Positions 49,301-58,285 of a stretch of 64,000 nt of DNA are shown one piece after another (within the stretch, counting starts at the first letter, position 1; each line of letters begins with the position of its first letter). The translations under genes and the position numbers were made by a program. Origin of the DNA: Takifugu bimaculatus (taxonomy: Eukaryota; Chordata; Actinopteri; Tetraodontiformes; Tetraodontidae); NCBI GenBank assembly GCA_004026145.2, contig CP034989.1, positions 1,015,134-1,079,133 of the forward strand, in the 5' to 3' direction. A model generated the notes under the pieces. That model searched no databases. It had not been told where the DNA came from and saw only the letters and a program-made list of their open reading frames with translations.

Positions 49301-50358
49301 GTACTTTGATTAATCAAACATGAGCATCCAGCGGTCCACAGCTTGCCTTCCCATGTCGTCCTCTACGCTCTTCTCCCTATGCTTTTCCTCTAACCCAATC
49401 AGTAACAGCTTCTTCTGACAGCTCGAGATGGGCTGATGAAAGTCATGCAAATGCGCCCTGTTTGTAATGCTATTTTTTTCTGCATCCATCTACATCATGT
49501 CTTTTTAACACTCTAAAGCAGCGGTGCTGTGAGGGTCTTCAAACAGGAGACAGTTGGGTGCAGGCAGCGTGCCAGGTGCATTTCTCCAATCATATTTAGA
49601 AGCGGATACGGAGTTTTCTATGCTCTCCGTCATCAAAAGTTCCCCGTTACATTTTTTTCGATAACCGGTACAAATCAGAGGAAACTAATTGGGTGGTTTG
49701 GAATCGGGCATGGTTAAAGGATTTATAATTTAAAAGGAACTGCGAAGCAACAAGCCCAACGCGTCGCTAGCTTCCTACAGAAGGTCCGCAAGAAGGTTAA
49801 ATGTTAATCAGAGGTGTGAGCACCGCCGGCATTAATCCTGCCATTTATCGGCAGAGCCTCTTGGACTTGACTAATCATCCTTGTGCGAGTAACCTGGCAG
49901 TTTGCATGATAATGCTACAATTACTTAACAGTCTGTTAATCAAAACAGCAGGAGAGGAAGTCACTACTTTGGATTTCTTTTTGTCTGGCTCCGGTGCCCC
50001 CAGCTCACTCCTTAATGAGTCACATTCACGTGTTCCAAATATACCCTCACATGTTTCGTGCATGTTTTGTTGCCGCCCTGACTGCTTCTGACGTTCTGAC
50101 CCAGACTGCTGCGTCCACTGCATCTTGGCCTGCCTGTTTTGCGAGTTCCTGACACTGTGCAACATGATGGCGGCGCAGGCCTCGTGCGGAGCCTGCACGT
50201 CCGAGGCCTGCTGCTGCTGCTGCTGCTGCACCGAGGAACTGGGCGACGACTGCAGCTGCCCCTGCGACATGGACTGCGGCATCATGGACGCCTGCTGCGA
50301 GTCTTCGGATTGCCTGGAAATCTGCATGGAGTGCTGCGGGATCTGCTTCCCCACATAG
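33353..50358 (+). CDS. mdfic: mdfic, MyoD family inhibitor domain-containing protein (gene-level entry)
   Basis: MDFIC (HIC) is a small protein with a cysteine-rich I-mfa domain. It binds transcriptional regulators and, through a lipidated C-terminal helix, acts as an auxiliary subunit of PIEZO mechanosensitive channels. Joining 33353-33363, 33598-33800, 45939-46283 and 50105-50358 gives 813 nt in one frame, 270 residues. Starting at the internal ATG (33713) gives 228 residues, near the 246 of human p32. Matches to human include the GPxxGPQR motif near the start, STPVSQRMQRKLKSSLSVNS before the domain, and the whole I-mfa domain. Position and strand next to foxp2 match human 7q31. Exons 3 and 4 are certain, the second exon very likely, and the tiny first exon plausible. 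Mammalian residues between the N-terminal motif and the serine-rich region seem shorter or absent here. Confidence 0.93.
33364..33597 (+). other. mdfic: Proposed short first intron of mdfic
   Basis: A 234-nt GT-AG interval, CpG-rich, with a plausible branch region (GATAATTAG) and short pyrimidine stretch (CACTTTTCTG) before the AG. It is valid only if the tiny first exon is real. Confidence 0.5.
33598..33800 (+). CDS. mdfic: mdfic N-terminal coding exon
   Basis: The exon follows acceptor AGCCGACAG and ends with CAAG before donor GTAAGG (33801), phase 1. It encodes an acidic segment (CYDETLVFTEQEVEKREEF) and then MSKRSVLPPEGPGKGPQRES up to ASASQQ. The part from the internal ATG at 33713 parallels the start of human p32 (GPxxGPQR followed by an Ala/Ser/Gln end at the same phase-1 junction). 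The internal ATG has a weak Kozak context (C at -3). Upstream in-frame GTG (33605, 33620) and CTG (33608, in G-at-minus-3, G-at-plus-4 context) codons exist. Human MDFIC is known to make a longer p40 form from an upstream GUG. Confidence 0.8.
35335..35640. promoter_or_regulatory. CpG-rich patch in mdfic intron, possible internal promoter or enhancer
   Basis: CpGs cluster here (for example GCGATCGC, CACGCCGCGGTGTCGC, CTGTCGCGCTCCG) about 1.6 kb into the intron, whereas flanks are CpG-poor. TGACGTG at 35515 resembles a CRE/E-box half. No exon start could be defined. Confidence 0.3.
42973..42993 (+). repeat. (GT)n microsatellite
   Basis: A short GT repeat, preceded by TCTGTGTGTG interruptions, in the mdfic intron. 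Confidence 0.85.
45939..46283 (+). CDS. mdfic: mdfic serine-rich exon
   Basis: This 345-nt exon has acceptor TCTGTCCAG and donor GTGAGT (46284), phase 1 in and phase 1 out. It encodes VQPQSGSQLNNNQICLPGD, a Gly/Ser/Ala-rich region with scattered Cys, then RRQLSTPVSQRMQRKLKSS, LSVNSDSSRRSKGSSTGSQ and KAPLPEG. The STPVSQRMQRKLKSSLSVNS block is the clearest family signature outside the I-mfa domain (human SAPVSQKMHRKIQSSLSVNS). The region is basic and serine-rich, likely disordered. A second possible AG five bases downstream is excluded because it breaks the frame. Confidence 0.93.
46308..46351 (+). repeat. (CA)22 microsatellite just after mdfic donor
   Basis: A perfect CA repeat starting 24 nt downstream of the exon's GTGAGT, followed by an ATATACATATACA tail. 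Confidence 0.95.
46600..46765 (+). repeat. Decayed teleost interspersed repeat
   Basis: The block order TTTGGTGGCC, GAAAATTTCATTAAAATCC, ATTCATAACCTTT, TTGCTAACAAACAAA and CTTCCTTGGCAGAG matches the 3' end of a repeat I recall as common in fish genomes (AATTTCAT-AAAATCCGTTCATAAC ... CTAACAAACAAAC ... CCTCCTTGGCGGAG). It is probably an old non-LTR-type or related element; family not assigned. Confidence 0.5.
49165..49189 (+). repeat. (CA)12 microsatellite
   Basis: A perfect CA repeat in the last mdfic intron. Confidence 0.95.
50105..50358 (+). CDS. mdfic: mdfic terminal exon: complete I-mfa domain
   Basis: This exon has acceptor TGACCCAG; two bases complete the Asp codon begun at 46283, giving PEDCCVHC as in human. 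The 83 residues form the I-mfa domain, with 26 cysteines by my count. It reads CCVHCILACLFCEFLTLCN, a variable stretch, poly-Cys (seven TGC codons), then CDMDCGIMDACCESSDCLEI and CMECCGICFPT, ending TAG at 50356-50358. The last part is the helix reported to be palmitoylated and to contact the PIEZO pore module; it is almost identical to human. The domain also mediates binding to transcription factors in this family. Seven consecutive Cys against five in human is the main difference. Confidence 0.97.
50209..50229 (+). repeat. mdfic: (TGC)7 coding trinucleotide repeat (poly-Cys)
   Basis: Seven perfect TGC codons in frame within the I-mfa domain. Read on the other strand this is a CAG-type repeat. 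Confidence 0.95.
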
Positions 50359-51260
50359 GAAAGCCCGTTGTGACAGCCTGCATTTGGATCCATCCACCCT
50401 GGAAGGACGAACGGAGGGAAACGGCTTGTGCGGTCATGTTTCCTCCAGGAAGATTAAGCGTGTGCGTCTGTGTGAGAGGGAGTGTTTGTGGGTTGAGGGG
50501 GAATAAAGATGCGTGTTGTGGTTGAACAGAGGATGTTTTCAACTATGCATCGTGACACTGGGCTTCTCTGTCAGAGCAGGCTCAGCAGGGGCGACAGGTA
50601 ACTCCACAGATATGACAATCTCAGCTTCAGATCATAGTAGCTTTCTATTAAGAATTGTATCTTTTGCATAACTCTCAACGTGTCGTACGCACGTTGACTT
50701 GTATCTGGAATGCTGTCTGTCTTGTTTGTTTTATCGATTTCTCATGAAGAAAATTGGAATTTTGTTTCTCTTATGTAAAAAGTTGCAGTCTTCATACTGT
50801 AAAATGTTTATGTGACACATCCCGAGATGCTTACTGTATGTTTGGGCCACAGCCTCATTTACTCATATCTACTGTAGCTGTGTTTTATACAGGATGAAAC
50901 TGGTGAAATGTCAAAGGCGAATCACAGAATTTGCTTCCTTTGTAAAGGCCGTGAAATATCTTTGTCTTTTTTAGTATTCATTTTGTGTTTCCAGCATGGG
51001 CCTTATTCATAGTGGAAGTCATGACGCCAAATTGCTGATCACCTATGCAGAATCTCATGACGTGCGGGGACATCTGGGGCAGTTTCAGCTCCTCAGAGGC
51101 AGTATTTGAAAGCACGGTTTCACTGGAAGGGCTGACGCCTCAAACTCTGCTGCACAGTTTTCTGCTTTATGGAGACGCACCGTGTGTACAGCCTGTGTTT
51201 CCTCCCTTCCAGTCCTGTAATGTTGGCTGACAATAAGGCTTTTCCAGCTGCTTTGGTACC
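50359..51260 (+). other. mdfic: mdfic 3' UTR (extent uncertain)
   Basis: Sequence after the stop is non-coding. An AATAAA at 50502-50507 would give a short UTR of about 160 nt. The T-rich sequence continuing to about 51.0-51.3 kb looks UTR-like, and an ATTAAA at 51340-51345 is a possible distal signal. The end cannot be fixed from sequence alone. Confidence 0.4.
50502..50507 (+). terminator. mdfic: Candidate mdfic polyadenylation signal
   Basis: AATAAA lies 144 nt after the stop and is followed by a GT-rich element (GCGTGTTGTGGTTG) at the expected distance. Confidence 0.45.
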
Positions 51261-51339
51261 AGTCCTTCCTGTGATGTATTGTGCACATGCTCGGCGGCAG
51301 GGCTGGTTGAACTGCAGTCCACGGGGGGTGTGACGAAGA

Positions 51340-51345
51340 ATTAAA
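51340..51345 (+). terminator. Possible distal mdfic polyadenylation signal
   Basis: An ATTAAA variant hexamer about 1 kb after the stop. GT-rich sequence follows (CCCTGGTTGTC). Confidence 0.2.
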
Positions 51346-53289
51346 AATCAGCGACCCTGGTTGTCATATAAGCAGCTTTGGGGTATCAAGCAAATGACTT
51401 GGAGTGCATAAAAGAACCATGAGCTGTCATTTTAAAAAAACTACAGCAGCTTCTCTTTAGTTATTTGTATCTGAAGATGAGTTGGTGGTGAATCACCAGT
51501 ACTAGTCATTCCCCCCTTCCCCGAGATCTGCTTTGATGTTGTTTAAGTGCTAATACTTAATGCTTGCCCTCATTAGCACGGCCTGTTAAACTCAACAAAG
51601 ATAATGCGCCGTCATGTACGGCCGGTCTTAGGGCACACTGGTATTGTGCACGAGGCGGTTGGACGGGCACCTCTGCAGCTGATAATGTGCAGCAAGTAAA
51701 CCTCATTTTCCTGTTTATGATTAACTCGGCCTTCATCGGGGCTACGGACTGTCGAGGAAGCAATATATAGATAATGTGAAGAGCTGGCGAGGACAGCCGC
51801 GGGTGCAGATACAGTAGTTAGCTTACGCTACGCTGTATTGAATATCGAGCTTCATCCATGATCCTTACTTTGTTTTTAACAAGAGCAGTTTTATACGGGA
51901 TCTTCATCCTGACGGAACAATTGTTTTTTTGTTTTTTTTTAATAAAAATGGACGAAAGCAAGTTTTTTTCCACCCATACAGTGTCAAATCCCAACCCCTG
52001 TTCGTTTGAAATTGTCCTTCTGATGTTTGCGTGGTGCACCACAGACATTTGTAGGGCTGCAACAGCTGAAGTGGCCTCATCTGTCACCTCACTGCTACCT
52101 TTTTGGTTCTGGCCCCCCCACTCTCACTTGAGAAGGCGCTCAACTGTTAGCAGCGTTAGCACTAGCATGGATGACAAGACAGAGAAGTCATTGGCGAGTA
52201 GCGGACCCCCTGCTGACTGAAGCAACACTGTGACCTTCATCTGACATGACCCCCTGTTAACCCTTCAATTAACCCCCACCTCTGCCCCCCTGCTGCACGT
52301 CAAGAGCAGTACCTCCTGTGCCATCTACTTAGTTCTATCTTTATTTTCTTTTATCATTTTCTGCCTGGTTACACCCTGGCCCCGGGAAAATTACCATTTA
52401 TTTCTCTAATGCGCTTGGGAAAATATCACCGTCCAGAAAGTCTGTAATCACACCAGAGTTGTACTTTTCCTGTCTGGCTCCCACTTTATTTCAAATTCAC
52501 GGAGGAGTCCGGGGGTTGGAAATATTAAAATTTCCAGGTAGAGTGTGCAGTGACCTTTTCACAAAGTCATCCACCTTTCCACTCCTCTAATCAATCCCCC
52601 TCTGATCGCTCACTGTGCGCCGGATTGTAATGTCACAATTAGGACGGCTCCATTGTTTCTGTTTGCCGTCCGGGGAGGAATTCAGCGCCTCTCTGATCTC
52701 AAGGTCATTTCTCTTATAATATTAAATAAATTAGATGTGCTGCCACCTCATGTGACCGGCTGTGTATCCCTCCATCCATTGTTCCTTCTTCCTGCTCATC
52801 TGGGTGGGCTCTCTCAGTCAAAATAGAATCTAAGAAAAGGACATTTTTATAGTAAATATGATACACACAATATATGTAATAAAGGTAGGCTGTAGGGTTG
52901 TTTCCAAAGATTTTTACAAGATTAGAATCACATATAATAGAACAAATAAGCCAGGATAAGAGGGATGTATTGAATTAAATGGTTTAATTAAATGGTGTAA
53001 ACTGTAACTACCCCCCCCCCCCCCATACAGTAAACTCCAAATGATCCTTATTAGTCATGAGTCAGTGGTTATTTTCTTCCATCCACCTAGAAGTTTGGCA
53101 AAAGTGTGGCCTCGCTGTCCCTCCCCAGTTTCCCTTAGGTTTGAAGAGACAATCTTGTTGTTTAGACTCGTGAGATGACATTAAAATAAAATGAGATCTT
53201 TCAAACGGATGCACAAATGAGGGTGGGGGGGGGCGATTCAGAAGGTTCAAGTCATGTCACTTTCGATTAATCTCCTCAGGTAGTGCCCC

Positions 53290-53490
53290 CATTAGCCTCC
53301 CCACACAAGGGCCTGGTTTACAATGCAAATAGGGTCATTACCTGCAGAGTCTAATTGACTGTGACAAGAGGCCGAGCAAGCCTGCCTCCTTACACCGCGT
53401 GCTATTTGTTTGCTTATTATTTCTGTTGCGCAAATTATTGATGAGGTTTCCAACATGAAAAGTTCATGAAAATTGCATTAGCGATCCCAG
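53290..53490. promoter_or_regulatory. Candidate conserved non-coding element with octamer
   Basis: A perfect POU octamer ATGCAAAT lies at 53323-53330. TCTAATTGACTGTGACA, GCAAATTATTGATGAGG and AAAATTGCATTAGCG follow within 150 nt, with no simple repeats. This looks like a developmental enhancer; not tested. Confidence 0.3.
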
Positions 53491-53759
53491 GATGCTGAAA
53501 GGGAATCAATTCTGTTTATTTTCCGGAGAAGGCGGAAATGCTGCTCGTGATTGAACGCACGCGTAGATCCAAGAAGACGGAGGCATCACAGAAACTGTCC
53601 CAACAGTGGAATGGAAATGATTTCCAAGGGAAAGATTTGTGTTCTTTCTTCTGCCGTCTTCTCGGAGAAACGACGTGTGATCGCGCTCATACGTTAAATA
53701 TTTAAAGACCCCCCATTTGCTAAAGCTTTGCTGTGCTACATGGGCCTCCGACTGCTTCT

Positions 53760-53960
53760 AATCTCCTTGTTACCTGGAGGCGTCGCCACGGCGATGCAAG
53801 GATAACGCGGCAGTCGGCGGGATCACGAGAGCGGAGCTTGAAAAACCTCCTGGATGAGACTCGGTGAGGTTCAAAGTTTCGAAAAGGCGCCGAGCCCCCC
53901 GCGAAGTCGGCGCCGACAACATCTGCCTGGAGAGGATGGGAGAATCGGAGGGGAATGAGA
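53760..53960. promoter_or_regulatory. CpG-rich patch with X-box-like palindrome
   Basis: CpGs are dense here (GGCGCCGAGC, CCCCGCGAAGTCGGCGCCG). GTCGCCACGGCGAT near 53782 approximates the RFX X-box inverted repeat. It could be a distal promoter or enhancer. Confidence 0.25.
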
Positions 53961-55699
53961 GGGGAGACAATACCCCGGGACCATTTTAAACCATCTCCTT
54001 TATTACTTGACAGCGCTGAAAACATCCCCTCGAAGACATCTCACGCGGCCCTCTAAACCATAGAACATACATGTTTTTGTGCCTTTCTTCTGGCAGAATC
54101 GGTGAATGCCTGTGGAGAGCTTGGACCTGTAAATAAGACATCAAGTTAAAGTTCTCCGCTTTCAACTTCCTCTTTCCCCTCCTCCTCTCCATCCAGGAGG
54201 CAGTGGAGCGTGGGAGAGACAAATTGAGAGGGACGTGCGGGCCAGGGATGCTTGTTTATTTGCTTGTGCATGTCCTCGCTCCTTGAGCTATAAATTAGAT
54301 GTCACCATTGTTGCACGTCATTTTGCACGGACGTCTTCCGCGACCTCCAGAGCAGCACTTTTGATTGTTTGCTCTTAACATCACTGAAATGAACACGGAC
54401 TCGAAACGCCTCCATTCATCTGGATGTTACGGGACGACTGGTAGACGGAGCATTTTTAACGGCCGAATAACGTTTGCAAATGGATCGGTCTTCCGATAGC
54501 TCTTGTTTTACTGTTTTTTGGGGGGTTTTTTTGGTAAAAGCAGGAAAACTTCTCCTCCCAGTGGTTTGAAGGGGGATGTTTTCAAGGCTGTGTGTGCCGG
54601 TGCGTGTCGCCTCTTAGCCCTGAGCCACCGCGGCCTTCCCTCCACTGGGAATTGAAACGCGGATCAAGGTCCTGATAACAGCAGCCATGGTGGCAGGTAT
54701 CCAGGACCTGAGTCTCCGTTTGGAGCGGCCTCCTCGCGTGGAGTTATCATGAGCGACAGCTGAAGCCTCTTGCACCCGCGCCTTCAGTACAAGCACGCTG
54801 TCTACCAAGCAGCAAGATCAAACGAGCCCGTTCGGGGTTTTATCTCCATATGCTCACGAGCGAACAAACACTTTTCCTTCCTTTCCTCAAGACAAAGCTT
54901 TAATTGTTTGTCAGATGTGGCAACAGTAGCACCCCCATGCTAGCAGATGCTTTGCCTCAAAAGTGTTTTATTTGCGTCCCTAATTGTTTCATCTGCCGCT
55001 GATAAACACGTCGCCTGTTGCATCTTTGTTTACATGCCGTTCGGCAGCAACAGGGCTGTTTGTTCCGAGCGGAGTGAAGGCGGCTGATTCGTGAAGGCAC
55101 TGCGGGGAATTCGGCGGCGTGGGAAAGGTTTACAGGTGTGTATCAGCAACACCTGCTGCCGTCGTCCCTGGAAGAGAAGCTAAAGTGTAAATTGACACGT
55201 GCAACACAACGGATTCGTTTATTGCGAGAGTAAACGCAGCGTTCTTCCATGTCATTAGCGCTTGCAGGTGGTGACATGTAATTGTTTGGCGTGCTTATCC
55301 TTTAGTTTCTCTGGATTATTCAGACACGCCGCCCCCCCCCCTCCCCCGTCGACTGTTCCTGCTTTTTACTGCTAATTGTAAACTTTCAACATTTGAAGGG
55401 TAACTTTTGTTGTAATGAGGAGTTGGAGAGGTTTGGTGAGAGGTAATTTTCTCTGCATGCCTAATGTAGCGTATACCCCAGGTAGTTCCTACTGAAGGAG
55501 GCTGCCGGTCTGATGTTCAGACACTATCATCCCTCTATTCTGTGTCAGGTGATAATTGACATTTTATTGAGACCTCTGTTCAGCATAAAATGTGTAAAAT
55601 GAAAAAAATCCGAATGTTACTTCGGTGAATCAGTTCCTGGATATATTGCTCCTAATATTCCTGTATTTATGTTCCAACCTCCATAGAACTTTTAGAGAA

Positions 55700-55805
55700 A
55701 TCCCAGTTGGGAACCCTAACCTGCATCCATCTATCTGACGTTTATTCCTAATAATGGTCATGGGGTTGATGCAGCCTGTCCTTGCATTCCGTGGGGGCCA
55801 AACAG
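55700..55805 (+). repeat. Decayed dispersed fish repeat
   Basis: CATCCATCTATCT, then GGTCATGGGGTTGATGCAGC and CTGTCC, follow the order of a frequent vertebrate/fish dispersed repeat (ATCCATCTATC ... GGTCATGGGGG-GCTGGAGCCTATCC). The copy is incomplete. Confidence 0.35.
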
Positions 55806-55869
55806 ATTAGAACACTTGGTATAGCTCAGAAATCTCGCTTATTTTTCTTAAACAAACACTGTTGTAACT

Positions 55870-56030
55870 ATTACCAGAACTACAGAAGCAATTCCCAATG
55901 GACCGGCCCCTCAAAGTCTGGACCTCAACGCCAACGTTTGGGGCCAGATGGACGATAAAGTGGACGGATCTGTTGGGTGTTCAAAGGAAAGCGTTTGGCT
56001 GAGTGTTGACGTTCTAAGGAAAGGGACAAT
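55870..56030 (+). pseudogene. Tc1/mariner-like transposase remnant
   Basis: Conceptual translation gives WTGPSKS, then after a frameshift PDLNANVWGQMDDKVDGS and SKESVW. This resembles the C-terminal block of Tc1-like transposases (WPARSPDLNPIENVWG followed by a basic helix). The Pro-Ile-Glu carrying the third catalytic acid is missing, and a frameshift breaks the frame, so the copy is dead. No terminal inverted repeats were identified. Confidence 0.5.
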
Positions 56031-58264
56031 ATACGAGTCGACAGCCATCATATAGATTTAATTGGTGCTCAGAAATTCTTGACTTGTGAAAGCAAACACC
56101 AGCTATCGGTATTCAAAGCCCTTGTAGGTGTAGGTCACGGGTACAGCTTCGGAGGAAGGCTGAGCTGAGGAGAGAACAAGCGGAGTCCTCTTCATATCAG
56201 AGGTGCCACATCTCGTATGCTGCCAGCTGATGAAGTGCACGTATCTGCACATATCCCCCGCGGACACGTGAGATTTACTTCTTCTTTCCCCCTTCACCCT
56301 GGTCTTCAAAATTCTAATGTGTCGCAACAAAAGGCAGTTTGAAACCGCCTCCCCACACACACACACGCACACCTCAACCCTTGAAGGAATATTCAAGACG
56401 ATTGAGCTCGCAGGTTAAAAATGTACATGCAAATGCAGGCTACATTAGAGCATGCACAGGTTGTTAATAAATTAACACATGGCAGAAATAATTCAGTTTA
56501 GCGTGATAATTCCTGGGTGCGAGCTGTCAGCTGTCGCATTGTTCCGGATAGAAAGTGACGCCAAGACGGCAACACGAGCAGTGAACTGTGATGTTTTAGT
56601 GTACCTCTCTCCTCACTCTCGGCACTCTGACACAATAACTGGCTTTTGCTCGCCCGAGTTCTATTTTTTTCCCCCTTTTTTGTCGTTTTTGAAAGAACAA
56701 AAGCTGTAATTAAGGATGCCTCTCAAAGAAAAGTTGTCGTTCAGCGCGCACACGGGCGGGTCTGCGTTCGCCCGTTTACTAAATCCACTAACGCGCTTTC
56801 TTTGTGGAAGATGCGGCTTTATTTTTAGCAAGTTTAATTTCCTCTTTGCCTCGACGACCTTGGCAGTAGCCATCCATCCAGACACGGTGCGGTTGGAAAG
56901 AGGGGAGATGGCACGCTCCCGCTGCTGCCTCGCCACCGTAGGGAGGCACGTTGGCGTTCCAGACGGGGATGCTGCACAACCAGTGTGTTTCCTCTCTTTA
57001 CCTCATCTGCCAGATTTGCATAACAGGAACCCAGGGAGCTGACACTCTGTTTATGTAGCTTAAGGTGCACAGGATATGGGAGGTGTCAAGTGACTCAGTC
57101 AAGTTTTTAATAAGTGCCATTTGTTCACTCTGCTGTTTAAACACTCCTGTTGCCTCTCAGTATCCTTAAAGACTGTGTGCCCCGCTATCTTTTAATTAAG
57201 TCTCCGGCTAATGTGCCACTTAATTGACTAATCGGAGAGATTTTGTTTTCTTTAATTTACTTGAAAAACCGTCGCCAACTAAGCTGTAGAACACTGGCGT
57301 GATGTACCTCAGAAGTAGAGACAGGACTTAAAGGGCTAGGGAACCAAAAAATACCCGCTTACTCGTTCCCAGTCCTTGTTATAACAGCTGCAACAGAATT
57401 TGCATTTGCCTCACTCGTGCTGTTCCGTATTTTCTGCTTTTGCAGAACAAAAGGCGAGTTCAGGAGTAAATCTTTCCGGCTGCTCTGCCAAGCATTAGGA
57501 TGGGAACATTCAGCAGCACGGTCTGGATTCCAGCTGGCCTTCCAGTAAAAGGTGTGTGCACTGCGTCTCTGTTTGGAGTTAGATTGTTTGTATGTTCTAA
57601 TTCAGATAAGGTCAGAGTCCCACGGTCATTTTCCCCTCCTTCTTTATTTCATACTCATCTGATTTCTGTATCACAATGATTTCAAAGAAAGAGTTTCTGT
57701 TGGGTGTTTTTTCCGCATATGCAGTCTGCATGTTCCTCCTCTGCCTGCGTTGATTTTGGTTCCTCTCACTGATGCACTTTAAATTGACTGGAGACCCAGA
57801 AATAGGATAGATGCAGCGTTGTTCATGGTCCTGGGGTAACAGGAGGATAGATAAGGTCCAACCTGCTAGCATGCACATGCTCAAAATGCTAACTTCTCGG
57901 TGGTAGTGTCGCCGCGGGGGGATTTCAGAGTTCAAAGTCATGAAGTCAGAAGCTGTGGGCCCAGTCAGATATTTTAGGGAGGAACCATAAATCTGGGCTG
58001 GTCACACATGCAGGGCCTCTGAACGGAAAAGGCAGCGTCAAGAGCAGCGACAGGACAGCAGAGTGGACGGCCTGTAAACAATGAGTCACCCTGCTAACCG
58101 GCGAGGGAAGGAAGGGGAGGACGGCTGGTGAGTCAGAGAGACCCAGGGCGTCTGTCACAGGTCACGGGGAAGTCCCTGCAGATGGGACTGAGCTCGCTTC
58201 CATTTGTTCAAGCATTTAAAGTCACAAACCACTAGTTTCTATGGGTGTTTGCTAACAAATACAA

Positions 58265-58285
58265 CACACACACACACACACACAC
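58265..58285 (+). repeat. (CA)10 microsatellite
   Basis: A perfect CA repeat in spacer DNA. Confidence 0.9.

Larger units (their letters stand above)
46284..50104 (+). other. mdfic: mdfic last intron
   Basis: A 3.8 kb intron. It begins with a (CA)22 tract 24 nt after the donor (46308-46351), includes a decayed fish repeat (about 46600-46765) and an (AC)12 (49165-49189), and has no recognisable exon. Confidence 0.8.

Noticed and set aside
49875..50393. A 172-residue minus-strand open frame with a glutamine run
   Set aside because: It is the antisense shadow of the mdfic I-mfa exon; the glutamine run is the complement of the (TGC)7 cysteine codons.
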